A DNA stretch of 64,000 nucleotides from Gallibacterium trehalosifermentans (GTDB taxonomy: Bacteria; Pseudomonadota; Gammaproteobacteria; Enterobacterales; Pasteurellaceae): the NCBI RefSeq assembly GCF_042433055.1, contig NZ_JBHLWB010000003.1, positions 124,001 through 188,000 of the forward strand, in the 5' to 3' direction. Shown one piece after another: positions 9,022 to 18,271 of this stretch. Position 1 is the stretch's first letter. Every line of letters begins with the position of its first letter. A program made the position numbers and the translations under genes. Below the pieces are notes generated by a model. That model saw only the letters and a program-made list of their open reading frames with translations, searched no databases and was not told the origin of the DNA.

Positions 9022-9060
9022 ACAACCGCAATTTCTTGCGGCTGTCTTTTAGAATGAAAG
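9022..9060 (-). terminator. clpB terminator, inverted copy of the gltS terminator
   Basis: Read on the minus strand, the clpB stop is followed at once by CTTTCATTCTAAAAG and the hairpin ACAGCCGCAA-GAAA-TTGCGGTTGT with a T-rich tail. The 39-base block is identical to the one after gltS except for one base, in inverted orientation. The two blocks flank repeat copy A. Confidence 0.8.
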
Positions 9061-9061
9061 G

Positions 9062-11635
9062 TTATTGTTCTGCAATCATCTTGCCATCAACAAAACTAAT
9101 CTCAATCGTTTTTTCTGGTAATAACGCACCAGATAAGATTTGTTGCGCTAATGGATTTTCTACCAAGTTTTGAATGGCGCGTTTTAATGGTCTTGCACCA
9201 TACACAGGGTCGTAACCCACATTACCTAAGTAATCCAATGCTTGATCACTGAAATGTAAGTGGTAACCATGCGCTTGCATACGGTTGATTAAACGACCTA
9301 ACTGGATCGACGCAATCGCACGAATATTTTCTTTACCGAGAGGGTGGAAGACCACCGTTTCATCAATACGGTTAATAAATTCAGGGCGGAAGTGTTGCCC
9401 AACCACTGACATCACTAACTCTTTCATTTCTCCATAGCTAAGTTCCTCAGTGTGTGATTGAATTAAATCGGAACCAAGATTTGAAGTCATAATCACCACA
9501 GTATTGCGGAAATCAACCGTGCGCCCTTGCCCATCGGTTAAACGCCCATCATCTAAAACTTGCAATAAAATATTGAAAACATCACGATGTGCTTTTTCCA
9601 CTTCATCTAATAAGATAACCGAGTATGGACGACGACGAACTGCTTCAGTTAAATAGCCGCCCTCTTCATAGCCAACATAGCCTGGAGGCGCACCGACTAA
9701 CCGAGAAACGGAATGTTTTTCCATAAACTCAGACATATCAATACGCACCATCGCCTCTTCGCTGTCAAACATAAAGTTTGCTAAGGTTTTACAAAGTTCT
9801 GTTTTCCCTACTCCAGTTGGTCCTAAGAATAAGAATGAACCAATCGGGCGATTAGGATCAGCTAGCCCCGCACGACTACGACGGATCGCATTAGCCACGG
9901 CTTCAACTGCTTCATTTTGCCCAATCACCCGTTTGTGCAATTCCTCTTCCATACGCAATAATTTTTCTTTTTCCCCTTCCATCATACGCGCAACAGGGAT
10001 ACCTGTGGCACGAGAAAGCACTTCGGCGATCTCTTCGTCGGTAACACGATAACGCAACAAGGTCATCTCTTTTCCCTCAGAAGATTCTGCTTGTTCGAGT
10101 TGTTTTTCCAAATTTGGAATGGTGCTGTATTTTAACTCTGACATTTTGGCAATATCGCCTGCACGATACGCCTGTTCCATTTGCGTTTTAGCATTATCCA
10201 ATTCCGCTTTGATATGCTGTGCGCCAGAAAGGGCAGCTTTTTCGCTTTTCCAAACTTCTTCTAATTCAGAATAGGCTTTCTCTTTTTCGCTTAACTCTTT
10301 TTCCAACATGGCTAAGCGTTTTTGGCTCGCTTCATCTTCCTCTTTTTGCAAGGCTTGTTGTTCCAGTTTTAATTGAATAATGCGGCGTTCCAATTTATCC
10401 AACGGTTGTGGTTTTGAATCAATTTCCATACGGATACTTGATGCGGCTTCATCAATTAAATCAATCGCTTTATCGGGTAACTGACGATCAGAAATATAAC
10501 GATGAGATAAGGTTGCCGCGGCGACAATCGCTGGGTCAGTAATTTGTACATGGTGATGAATTTCATAACGTTCTTTTAAACCACGCAAAATGGCAATCGT
10601 ATCTTCCACGCTTGGTTCATCAACCAATACTTTTTGGAAACGGCGTTCTAAGGCAGCGTCTTTCTCAATATATTGACGATATTCATCTAACGTTGTCGCA
10701 CCAACGCAATGCAATTCACCACGCGCGAGAGACGGTTTTAATAGGTTTCCTGCGTCCATGGCGCCATCGGTTTTTCCTGCGCCCACCATCGTATGAATTT
10801 CATCGATAAAGAGAATGATACGCCCCTCTTCTTTCGCAAGTTCATTGAGTACTGCTTTTAAGCGTTCCTCAAATTCACCACGATATTTTGCGCCAGCAAT
10901 TAATGCGCCCATATCTAAAGAGAGGACGCGTTTATGGCGTAAGCCCTCAGGCACTTCACCGTTGACGATGCGTTGCGCTAGCCCCTCGACAATCGCGGTT
11001 TTCCCGACCCCTGGTTCCCCGATTAATACAGGGTTATTTTTGGTACGACGTTGTAAAACTTGAATGGTACGGCGGATTTCATCATCACGCCCAATCACAG
11101 GGTCTAACTTGCCGCTTTCTGCTCTTGCGGTTAAATCGATTGTATATTTTTGTAATGCTTGGCGAGTTTCTTCTGCGCCCGCATCATTGACGTTTTCACC
11201 ACCACGCATTTTATCAATACTCGCGGTTAAATTTTGTTTCGTCAGTCCACTTTTCTTTAAAAGATCACTCAGTTTGTCAGAACTTTCCAATGCAGCAAGT
11301 ACAAACAATTCCGATGAAATAAATTTGTCATTCCGCTGTTGGGCAAATTTATCGCAGAGATTTAACATTCTGACTAAAGCAGGGGAAACTTGTACATCAC
11401 CACCATTACCCGATACTTTCGCTAAACGGGCGATTTCTTGCTGAATGGTTTGGCGTAATGCCGCCACATTAACATTTGCCGCGGTTAACAGTGGGGCGAT
11501 GGAGCCACCCTCTTGGTGCAATAGCGCACTCATCAGATGAAGCGGTTCAATATATTGTTGATCATTACCGATCGCTAATGATTGTGCTTCCGCTAAGGCT
11601 TGTTGAAACTTCGTGGTAAATTTTTCGATATTCAT
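9062..11635 (-). CDS. clpB: ATP-dependent disaggregase ClpB
   Basis: Hsp100 chaperone that extracts proteins from aggregates together with DnaK. I start it at the internal Met ([13 protein letters not shown]), which has the strong ribosome site GAGGAGG 5 bases upstream; an upstream ATG at 11656 would add seven residues with no such site. That gives 857 residues. Order: N-domain (to about 145), first AAA+ module with Walker A GEPGVGKT, a coiled-coil middle domain (about 400-520, rich in E/K/Q), second AAA+ module with Walker A GPTGVGKT and Walker [12 protein letters not shown], and the C-terminal D2 small domain. Its promoter is of the sigma-32 type. Confidence 0.97.
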   Translation of the reverse strand: MNIEKFTTKFQQALAEAQSLAIGNDQQYIEPLHLMSALLHQEGGSIAPLLTAANVNVAALRQTIQQEIARLAKVSGNGGDVQVSPALVRMLNLCDKFAQQRNDKFISSELFVLAALESSDKLSDLLKKSGLTKQNLTASIDKMRGGENVNDAGAEETRQALQKYTIDLTARAESGKLDPVIGRDDEIRRTIQVLQRRTKNNPVLIGEPGVGKTAIVEGLAQRIVNGEVPEGLRHKRVLSLDMGALIAGAKYRGEFEERLKAVLNELAKEEGRIILFIDEIHTMVGAGKTDGAMDAGNLLKPSLARGELHCVGATTLDEYRQYIEKDAALERRFQKVLVDEPSVEDTIAILRGLKERYEIHHHVQITDPAIVAAATLSHRYISDRQLPDKAIDLIDEAASSIRMEIDSKPQPLDKLERRIIQLKLEQQALQKEEDEASQKRLAMLEKELSEKEKAYSELEEVWKSEKAALSGAQHIKAELDNAKTQMEQAYRAGDIAKMSELKYSTIPNLEKQLEQAESSEGKEMTLLRYRVTDEEIAEVLSRATGIPVARMMEGEKEKLLRMEEELHKRVIGQNEAVEAVANAIRRSRAGLADPNRPIGSFLFLGPTGVGKTELCKTLANFMFDSEEAMVRIDMSEFMEKHSVSRLVGAPPGYVGYEEGGYLTEAVRRRPYSVILLDEVEKAHRDVFNILLQVLDDGRLTDGQGRTVDFRNTVVIMTSNLGSDLIQSHTEELSYGEMKELVMSVVGQHFRPEFINRIDETVVFHPLGKENIRAIASIQLGRLINRMQAHGYHLHFSDQALDYLGNVGYDPVYGARPLKRAIQNLVENPLAQQILSGALLPEKTIEISFVDGKMIAEQ

Positions 11636-11675
11636 AAACTCCTCCTCGACGATCATTCGTCATTCACGAGGCATA

Positions 11676-11703
11676 AAATGGGTACCGCTTAATCACTTTC
11701 AAG
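11676..11703 (-). promoter_or_regulatory. Sigma-32 (heat-shock) promoter of clpB
   Basis: Minus-strand CTTGAAA (11703-11697), a 13-bp spacer and ACCCATTT (11683-11676) match the E. coli sigma-32 consensus CTTGAAA-N13-CCCCATNT at all but one specified position. It lies about 40 bp upstream of the chosen clpB start, as expected for a heat-shock gene. Confidence 0.82.
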
Positions 11704-11907
11704 GGTGAAATAAAAAAATTATATGCAAAAAGTTGAATATAAAAGAGGAAAAGGTTTAGCTAGATTCAGCATATAAAACATGGCGTTTACGCTAAAAAAG
11801 CAGCTATTTGTGGGTAAGCGTTGTCGCTAAAAAATTTGCGCGGAGGGTTACTGCGTTGTTGCGCAACTTAAATTACGGTCAATTTATTTTTACGTCAATA
11901 AGTAAGA

Positions 11908-11933
11908 TTAATGTAAATTTTGATTTACATTAA
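11908..11933. promoter_or_regulatory. Inverted repeat upstream of the fimbrial promoter
   Basis: Two perfect 11-base arms (TTAATGTAAAT and its complement) with a 4-base TTTG loop, followed directly by a third half-site (ATATGTAAAC to 11941). It lies about 180-205 bp upstream of the predicted fimbrial transcript start, in an AT-rich stretch. It looks like a binding region for a dimeric regulator or nucleoid protein. Which protein is unknown. Confidence 0.5.
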
Positions 11934-12056
11934 TATGTAAACAAAGCTAAATTTTTCTGATTTTTTGCATAAAACACGCATTTATTACTTCTTTTTGATT
12001 GTTTATTGCACATTGATTGTTTTTTGTTATTTTATTAATAGGTTTTAACATTGTTG

Positions 12057-12078
12057 AAATTTGATCTAGATCACTTCC
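12057..12078 (+). promoter_or_regulatory. Near-consensus CRP site of the fimbrial promoter
   Basis: The core TTGATCTAGATCAC with AAAT in front matches the optimal E. coli CRP site at 18 of 22 positions, including the central TGATCTAGATCA palindrome. Its centre (12067.5) is about 45 bp upstream of the start predicted from the -10 box. The last two bases are already the first two of the C tract. Confidence 0.75.
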
Positions 12079-12088
12079 CCCCCCCCCC
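12077..12088 (+). repeat. Uninterrupted C12 tract in the fimbrial promoter
   Basis: Twelve consecutive C residues lie between the CRP site and the -10 box of the fimbrial operon, where the -35 element would be. Such tracts change length by slipped-strand mispairing. A change would alter the CRP to -10 spacing and so the transcription level. Bordetella pertussis fim genes use a C tract in a similar place. Confidence 0.9.
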
Positions 12089-12100
12089 ATAGAGATTTTA

Positions 12101-12106
12101 TATACT
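12101..12106 (+). promoter_or_regulatory. -10 box of the fimbrial operon
   Basis: TATACT matches TATAAT at five of six positions, with a predicted start near 12113 and a leader of about 33 bases before the fimbrial subunit gene. There is no recognisable -35 hexamer because the C tract occupies that place, which suggests dependence on the activator CRP. Confidence 0.65.
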
Positions 12107-12145
12107 TTGCGCTCCGTTTAACTTAAATAAGGAAACTTTACAAAA

Positions 12146-12826
12146 ATGAAAAAACTAATTTTAGCAACGCTTATTTCTGCGGGGGTGGGTTTTGCAGCGC
12201 AATCTGCAATGGCAGAGAGTGGTACAGGTGCTACTGGTTCCAAACAAGGTGGGACTATTATTTTTGAAGGGCGTATTGTAGAAACAACTTGCCGTATCAA
12301 AGATAACGAAGGAAATAAACGTGTAACCTTACCAACAGTATCTACAAAAGCATTTTCTCAGGCAGGAAGTACTGCTGGCATGGTTCCGTTCACGATTGAT
12401 TTAGAAGGCTGTACGCTTACAGGCAGTGGACCAAAATTCATTAAAGCTTATTTCACTGTTAATGAAAAAGTTAATGCTCAAGGACGTATTAAAAATGTCT
12501 ATAAACAAAATACTACTGCGACTGCGACAGAGCCAGCTATGCAAGATACTGCTTGGAATGATGCAATGCCTAATCCTGCATCAACATTAAATGATACCAT
12601 TGCACCAGCGGCAGCAACAGGCGTTGATTTACAACTACTTGATCTAGATGGAACAACTCCACTTGTTATTACTGGAGACGGGCATAATACAACTGGTCAA
12701 GCTGGACAATATGTTGCTCTACCAACAAATAAATTACGTTATGCAGTTCGCTACTATGCAACTGCAGCAAGCGTTACTGCGGGCGGCGTACGTGGTTATG
12801 TAGATTACATTCTTTCTTATAAATAA
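12146..12826 (+). CDS. Major fimbrial subunit, F17-like
   Basis: Secreted structural pilin of a chaperone-usher fimbria, 226 residues. It has a signal peptide (MKKLILATLISAGVGF..., cleavage after about residue 23, AMA), two cysteines for the pilin disulfide (TTCRIKD near 49 and LEGCTLTG), alternating beta strands, and the typical C-terminal beta motif with a tyrosine next to last (YVDYILSYK). The ribosome site is AAGGAAAC. It is the first gene of the operon and follows the C12 promoter. Similarity to F17/Gallibacterium Flf subunits is my reading of operon and sequence style; sequence similarity was not measured. Confidence 0.85.
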   Translation: MKKLILATLISAGVGFAAQSAMAESGTGATGSKQGGTIIFEGRIVETTCRIKDNEGNKRVTLPTVSTKAFSQAGSTAGMVPFTIDLEGCTLTGSGPKFIKAYFTVNEKVNAQGRIKNVYKQNTTATATEPAMQDTAWNDAMPNPASTLNDTIAPAAATGVDLQLLDLDGTTPLVITGDGHNTTGQAGQYVALPTNKLRYAVRYYATAASVTAGGVRGYVDYILSYK

Positions 12827-12899
12827 TTGATATTTACATACTTATCGAACGCATTGCCGTTCGATAAGTTATTTTTCGCTTCACTCGTTGCAAGGTATT

Positions 12900-13643
12900 A
12901 TGATGTTCCGTTTTATCCAAAAGTTTGTTTACCTTATCTTACTTTTCACTCCCTATTTTATTGCTCAGGCGTCGGCAAATGTGATTATCATTGGGACACG
13001 CATTATTTATCCCGCAGATCAACAAACAGTAAGTGTACAATTAACCAATCAGGATCCATTACCTGCGTTAATTCAAGCATGGATTGATAATGGCGATCCA
13101 AATGTTCCTCCTGAACAAGTCAAAACCCCGTTTGTGATTACGCCACCGATTTCACGGATTGAGCCGAATAAAGGGCAGACATTACGCCTCACCTATACTG
13201 GCGAGCCATTACCAAATGATCGTGAAAGTGTATTTTATTTTAATTTATTAGATATTCCGCCAAAACCAACGGCGCAACAACAAGCCGAACACCCAAATTA
13301 TTTACAAATTGCGTTTCGTAGTCGCATTAAATTATTTTTCCGCCCGACTTCGTTACCGATGGAGCTGGACGAAGCTTATACAAAAGTTAAATTTCATTTA
13401 AGTAGTGAAAAAGGGAAAAGTGTCATTGTGGTGAATAACCCTACCCCTTATTACATCACCTACGCCACGTTAGAGGTACAACAAGGTGGCAACAAAGCCA
13501 GCGCTAAAGAATTTGATATGGTTGCGCCATTCTCACAAGTGAGTTACCCGCTGTCAAAAGCGATTAAAGGGAAAGCTGTCGTTAATTGGTCGATTATTAA
13601 TGATTATGGCGGCACCCAAAAAGGTATGAGCCAAACGCAATAG
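12900..13643 (+). CDS. Periplasmic fimbrial chaperone
   Basis: PapD/FimC-type chaperone that completes the fold of fimbrial subunits by donor-strand complementation in the periplasm. There is a signal peptide (residues about 1-24, ...AQASA). The family residues are the Arg of GTRIIYP and the Lys of RSRIKLFFRP, which anchor the subunit C-terminus, plus VFYFNLLDIPP. Two adjacent ATGs (12900, 12903) follow AAGG; a TTG 12 bases upstream is also in frame but unlikely. The second ATG has better spacing, so the true start may be 12903. It lies 73 bp after the subunit gene. Confidence 0.92.
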   Translation: MMFRFIQKFVYLILLFTPYFIAQASANVIIIGTRIIYPADQQTVSVQLTNQDPLPALIQAWIDNGDPNVPPEQVKTPFVITPPISRIEPNKGQTLRLTYTGEPLPNDRESVFYFNLLDIPPKPTAQQQAEHPNYLQIAFRSRIKLFFRPTSLPMELDEAYTKVKFHLSSEKGKSVIVVNNPTPYYITYATLEVQQGGNKASAKEFDMVAPFSQVSYPLSKAIKGKAVVNWSIINDYGGTQKGMSQTQ

Positions 13644-13668
13644 TTAGAGATACTGATTAAGGAAACAT

Positions 13669-16185
13669 ATGAACAGCCCTCATCGCGACATCATTTCGCT
13701 GCCAAATAGCTTAATAAAAAGAACATTACTGAGTATTGTGGTGGCGTTAACCTTTTCTGCCGCAAGCCAAGCAGATGATTTTGCGGAATTTGATGCTGAA
13801 TTTCTCAGTGGTAATGTGAAAGAGTCTATTGATATTAGCCGTTTTAGTTACGGCAACCCAATTCCAGCAGGGAATTATGTCGCTGATGTGTATATTAATA
13901 ATCAGTTGCGAGGGCGTACTAATTTGCGCTTTGTCGATTTTCCAGAACAAAAGCAAGCGTCGCTCTGCCAGCAGGATAGCTTGGTAACCTTGTTAGACTT
14001 AAAATCTGAGGCATTGGTGGATATGGAAAAATTGTCGCATGAGAATTGCCAGCCGTTGCAGTTAGTCCCCGAAGCGAAGATGAATTTTGATATTTCAACG
14101 TTACAACTGGATATTGATATTCCACAAGCCTTTGTGGAACAACGTCCGCTAGGTTATATCTCACCAGCGCAATGGCAACAAGGGGTACCCGTCGCCTTTG
14201 TTCGTTATGATGCTTCACACTATCGTTATCGTTATGACGGCGAGCAAGATCAACAAAGTAATATCAGTATTGATGCGGGTGTGAATTTATTTGGTTGGTC
14301 AATCCATCATCGAGGTTCACAAAGCTGGCATAACCAAAAACGGCAAGATTATCAGCGGATTGCAACCTATGCGCAACGTGATGTGCCGTTTTTACGTGCG
14401 CAGCTGACAATCGGTGATTTTTATACACGTGGTGGGTTATTAGACAGTTTGCCACTGCGTGGGGCGCAATTAACTTCGGACGATCGTATGTTGGCAACCT
14501 CATTACGTGGTTATGCGCCAATTATTCGAGGGGTGGCAAATACCAACGCTCATGTGATTATTCGTCAAAACGGTAATATCTTGCGAGAAGTGAATGTGCC
14601 ACCAGGGGCGTTTGAGATAAACGACCTTTATCCAGCAGGGTACGCAGGGGATATTCAGGTAGAAATTTTAGAAGCCAATGGTGAGCGTCGCAGTTTTGTG
14701 GTGCCTTATACGGCAGTCGCCGAACTGGTGCGTCCGGGGTATAGCCGTTATCAACTCTCTGTTGGGCGGTTTAAATATGATAATAAATTGTCGAAAAATA
14801 ATGTGGCACAAGCCATTTGGCAATATGGATTAACGAATAATATCACCCTCAACCTCGGGGCAAATTTAGCTAAACAGTATCACGCAGAGTTAGTGGGGCT
14901 TTCTTTTAATACCCCAATCGGTGCCTTTGCGACTAATGCGATTTTCTCGAATGCACAATTTGTTAATTCTGGGGTGAAAAAGAAAGGTTATAGTCTCTAT
15001 GCCAGCTATAACACCCATATCGAACCTACTAATACTAATGTAACCTTTGCCGCTTATCGTTATTCATCAAAAGATTTTTATAGTTTGCAAGACGTATTAA
15101 GAGCAAATGATAGTGAAGATATTGATGAGGTATTTATCGATTTTGGGGTATTTAATTATCGTCCAAAACACCAATTCCAAGTGTCGATTAGCCAGCCGTT
15201 TAAAAATGGTTGGGGCGCAGCGTATGTAATCGGCACAACACGTACCTATTGGCAAACAAATCTCCGCCAAAATGAGTATCAAATTGGGTACGGGAATCAG
15301 TATAAACGACTAAATTATAGCCTTTCTTTTACACAGACTCGGGATAGTAATGGCAATAAAGATAACCAGTTTTATCTGAATTTATCCCTGCCATTAGGCA
15401 CGAAAAATCCTGTTTACCTATCACAGAGTGTAACCCATAGCAAATCGTACGGTTATACCAGTAACACCTCGTTGTCAGGTTCATTAGGTGAAGAATATCG
15501 TTATAACTATAACGTTAGCGTTACTAAACAAAAAGATTATAGCAACTTCTCGTTAAGTAATAGTTATTACGGTTCGTTAGCGCGCATTGGCGCATCGTGG
15601 AGCCAAGATAATCAACAAAACCAACAAATGTCGTTTAATATGTCGGGCGCAGTGGTGGCGCACCAAAAAGGTGTTACGCTAGCAAATGATTTAAGCGACA
15701 ACTTTGCGATTATTCACGCCAAAGGGGCGAGAGGCGCAAGAATCAAAGGTTCGGTTGGTAATGAACTCGATTATTTTGGTAATGGCATTGTGCCATATAT
15801 TGAGCCATATGCGATTAACTATATTGGTATTGATACTAGCAAAATTCCTGATCGTGTTGAGCTTTCTTCTACGGAGCAGCAAGTTATTCCACGCGCGAAT
15901 AATGCAATTTTAGTCGAGTTTTCGACAAAAGTAGGTAGCGTGGTGTTCTTTGAATTGCAAAATCTTGACAGCTATCCGCCATTGGGCACAGAAGTGTTTG
16001 ATCAAGAGAATCAGTCTGTGGGGATTGTCTCGCAAGGTGGGCGTATTTATACCCGTGGGGTAGCTAATAAAGGTACATTACGTCTTAACTGGGGTGATAA
16101 ACAGTGCCAATTTGATTATCAAATCTCAAGTGATAAAGACAATGGGCAACCGATAATTATGCCTGTGCAGTGTCAAGTGAAATAA
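13669..16185 (+). CDS. Outer-membrane fimbrial usher
   Basis: FimD/PapC-type usher, a 24-strand pore that secretes and assembles subunits. At 838 residues it has normal length. After the signal peptide (to about residue 35, SQA) comes the N-terminal chaperone-binding domain beginning FAEFDAEFLSG. The barrel contains the plug domain (ANAHVIIRQNGNILREVNVPPGAFEINDLYPAGYAGDI region). The C-terminal domains end with a cysteine pair (DKQCQFDY, PVQCQVK). Ribosome site AAGGAAAC. It is 25 bp after the chaperone gene. Confidence 0.95.
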   Translation: MNSPHRDIISLPNSLIKRTLLSIVVALTFSAASQADDFAEFDAEFLSGNVKESIDISRFSYGNPIPAGNYVADVYINNQLRGRTNLRFVDFPEQKQASLCQQDSLVTLLDLKSEALVDMEKLSHENCQPLQLVPEAKMNFDISTLQLDIDIPQAFVEQRPLGYISPAQWQQGVPVAFVRYDASHYRYRYDGEQDQQSNISIDAGVNLFGWSIHHRGSQSWHNQKRQDYQRIATYAQRDVPFLRAQLTIGDFYTRGGLLDSLPLRGAQLTSDDRMLATSLRGYAPIIRGVANTNAHVIIRQNGNILREVNVPPGAFEINDLYPAGYAGDIQVEILEANGERRSFVVPYTAVAELVRPGYSRYQLSVGRFKYDNKLSKNNVAQAIWQYGLTNNITLNLGANLAKQYHAELVGLSFNTPIGAFATNAIFSNAQFVNSGVKKKGYSLYASYNTHIEPTNTNVTFAAYRYSSKDFYSLQDVLRANDSEDIDEVFIDFGVFNYRPKHQFQVSISQPFKNGWGAAYVIGTTRTYWQTNLRQNEYQIGYGNQYKRLNYSLSFTQTRDSNGNKDNQFYLNLSLPLGTKNPVYLSQSVTHSKSYGYTSNTSLSGSLGEEYRYNYNVSVTKQKDYSNFSLSNSYYGSLARIGASWSQDNQQNQQMSFNMSGAVVAHQKGVTLANDLSDNFAIIHAKGARGARIKGSVGNELDYFGNGIVPYIEPYAINYIGIDTSKIPDRVELSSTEQQVIPRANNAILVEFSTKVGSVVFFELQNLDSYPPLGTEVFDQENQSVGIVSQGGRIYTRGVANKGTLRLNWGDKQCQFDYQISSDKDNGQPIIMPVQCQVK

Positions 16186-16195
16186 AGGGAATAAG

Positions 16196-17182
16196 ATGAA
16201 AAAAGTAAAAAGAATAATTGCAATAGGGATACTCGGTTTTGTGGTAAGCCAACAGACGTTGGCTGCCCAACAATTTATGGAAGTAGAAAAACTAGTAGGG
16301 CAAAGACAAGAAAATGGAGAAATTGTTTTTATAGGTAAAGTTAAATATCCAGAACGAGCTTGTAATTATTCTGGAGATTTCCCATATGCACTTAGATATA
16401 AAGGAATTAATCCAAATTATGCTTCTTACTATACACTAAAATTCGAGGCTTCAAGCCCAAGATCTCCTAGTTTTACCGAAATACAAGGAAATAATTCAGG
16501 CAGACCATTGGTTTGGGCTAATGGTGATAGTTACCTGACCCTAAAATTAACATTCACGCCTAAGGGAACAGGATCATATCAAGATAACATTATAAGAGCA
16601 GGAGCAAATCCAATAGATGGTGAACTTCATATTTATTGTCATTTTACAGGTTCGGCTGCTGAGTATGGTCTTTGGGGAGCTGTAAATTTAGGAACTGCTA
16701 ATGACGTCAAGATCGATGAAACCTGTTCATTAGCTTTAGACGCAGATAGAACCGTAAGATTAGAAGATATTTACTTATCTAATTTAATCAGCAATGGACA
16801 AGTACATGGCGCAGATTTCCCAATTCAACTACGTTGCCCAAATAATGCGACCGTGAAAACGGCTTATATTGGTTATAGCGATGGTGGTTCGCCAAGTAAT
16901 ACAGGGCAAATTCTCTCCACCGATCAAAGTGTAACGGGTGCCGCACAAAATGTTGGGCTAAAAATTTATGACCAAGCTTCTCCTGCCACGCCGATTACTT
17001 ATGGGCAATTACCAACCACCCAGTTTTTTACGCCAACGGGGAGCAATATTACCACTTTTGCTAGTGTTAGAGCGGGACAAACCTACACGAAAAACTATAA
17101 GGTTTATTACGTTAAAACGAATAATGCACCAACTGCTGGCTCGGTAACAGGGAAACTGAAATATAATATTTATTATCGTTAA
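16196..17182 (+). CDS. Two-domain fimbrial tip adhesin, F17G-like
   Basis: Probable tip lectin of the fimbria, 328 residues. A signal peptide (about residues 1-23, QQTLA) is followed by a beta-rich N-terminal domain (about 24-175) and a C-terminal pilin domain (about 176-328) with its own cysteine pair (DETCSLALD, LRCPNNAT) and ending KLKYNIYYR. This is the F17G layout, a family that binds GlcNAc; the ligand here is not shown. The lectin half uses AGA for arginine and many ATA and GGA codons, while the pilin half returns to CGT. This points to a separate origin of the lectin domain. Last gene of the operon. Confidence 0.8.
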   Translation: MKKVKRIIAIGILGFVVSQQTLAAQQFMEVEKLVGQRQENGEIVFIGKVKYPERACNYSGDFPYALRYKGINPNYASYYTLKFEASSPRSPSFTEIQGNNSGRPLVWANGDSYLTLKLTFTPKGTGSYQDNIIRAGANPIDGELHIYCHFTGSAAEYGLWGAVNLGTANDVKIDETCSLALDADRTVRLEDIYLSNLISNGQVHGADFPIQLRCPNNATVKTAYIGYSDGGSPSNTGQILSTDQSVTGAAQNVGLKIYDQASPATPITYGQLPTTQFFTPTGSNITTFASVRAGQTYTKNYKVYYVKTNNAPTAGSVTGKLKYNIYYR

Positions 17183-17191
17183 TGAATGGAT

Positions 17192-17222
17192 AAAAATGTC
17201 GGAGAAATCCGACATTTTTATT
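17192..17222 (+). terminator. Fimbrial operon terminator
   Basis: Perfect 11-base stem (AAAAATGTCGG / CCGACATTTTT) with a 6-base loop, 10 bp after the adhesin stop and rich in T at its 3' side. Confidence 0.88.
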
Positions 17223-17259
17223 TGGTTTAGGTTTAGATTTAAGTTTAGGTTTAAGGTTT

Positions 17260-17600
17260 AGGTTTCGCCCTAAAGGGCGACCCCATTTTCTTTGCTCACC
17301 CAAAGAAAATGGGGGAAAAGAAAGGGTGCCCTAGTGCCTTGCTATTTCCTCATTTCGTCAAGATTTTTCGGGCGGCAAAAAACTGATATTTTTCTTCGCA
17401 TAGCTCAGAAAAATTAGACGTTTTTTGCCTAAAAATCTTTCCTGCATTCGGGCAAGGCACAAGGGAACCTTTTCTGTTCCGCTAATTTTTTTACACGAGC
17501 AAAACAAAAAGCAATAGCTTTTTGAATGTTGCTTGCAACGGCTCATTAGCGTCAGTAAGATTGCCCACAAAAAAGTGGGTCGCTCTTTAGGGCGAAACCT
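17260..17600. repeat. Dispersed modular repeat, copy B
   Basis: Longest copy of the family (341 bp). The left terminal repeat is perfect and the right one (17580-17600) has one mismatch. The core runs in the opposite orientation to copy A, from CCCTAGTGCCTTGC to GGCAAGGCACAAGGG, with the middle segment intact. Just outside the left end, 17221-17262 holds an expanded degenerate run of TTTAGG-like hexamers; a shorter version is outside the right end. It lies between the adhesin terminator and sprT. A 70-codon minus-strand reading frame inside is not supported as a gene, because it is broken in copy D and deleted in copy A. Confidence 0.85.
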
Positions 17601-17698
17601 AAATCTAAACCCTCTAAAAAGATAATCCTTTATATAACTTTTTCAATAAACTTATATCAGTTATGATCCCCGCTATAATTTCATCACACTAACATACT

Positions 17699-18223
17699 AT
17701 GACGGAACCACAGCTACGCCATTTACACCTACAAGTTAACCGAAAATTATCGCAATGCTTGCAATTAGCAGAACAGCATTTTCACTGCCAATTCCCACGC
17801 CCTACAATTAGCTATAAGTTACGTGGCGTCAAAGCAGGCGTTGCCTATTTGCAACTATGGCAGATCCGTTTAAACCCGATATTGTTATTGGAAAATCAGC
17901 AGGTATTTATCGATCAAGTGGTACCTCATGAATTGGCGCATTTGTTGGTTTATCAGCAATTTGGACGAGTGAAACCTCATGGGCGAGAATGGCAAATGGT
18001 GATGACTCAGGTGTTTGGCGTTCCTGCGGAAACAAAACATCAGTTTGCGGTACAGCGGGTGCAAGGAAAAACATTTCCTTATCGTTGTGCTTGTCAAATT
18101 CACCATTTAACCATACGCCGACATAACAATATTATGCGAGAGGGAATAGAGTATTTTTGTAAGAAGTGTAAGACAAAATTATTTTTTGTGGAAAGTCAGG
18201 ATAGTACTGTTAATTTAGAATAA
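17699..18223 (+). CDS. sprT: SprT family zinc metalloprotease-like protein
   Basis: SprT-like protein of 174 residues. It has the zinc-binding helix [15 protein letters not shown] (HExxH variant HELAH with catalytic Glu) near residue 76 and a C-terminal zinc-ribbon-like region with CAC...FCKKCK. The cellular role of bacterial SprT is poorly known. No clear ribosome site is visible before the ATG. It stands alone between repeat copy B and the porin gene. Confidence 0.9.
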   Translation: MTEPQLRHLHLQVNRKLSQCLQLAEQHFHCQFPRPTISYKLRGVKAGVAYLQLWQIRLNPILLLENQQVFIDQVVPHELAHLLVYQQFGRVKPHGREWQMVMTQVFGVPAETKHQFAVQRVQGKTFPYRCACQIHHLTIRRHNNIMREGIEYFCKKCKTKLFFVESQDSTVNLE

Positions 18224-18271
18224 TCGTGCTATATTTTTGCGGATTTTTTTAATCACTTATAGGAGAAAAAT

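Noticed and set aside
10612..11444. Three open frames on the plus strand opposite clpB
   Set aside because: Shadow frames of a highly biased coding sequence; clpB is certain on the other strand.
17358..17570. Small minus-strand frame in repeat copy B, with a similar frame in copy C (21064-21264), sharing about 45 residues around RFLGKKRLIFLS
   Set aside because: The similarity is simply the repeat's DNA similarity. The frame has a stop in copy D and is deleted in copy A, and there is no ribosome site. A conserved peptide would need synonymous bias across many copies to be believed.
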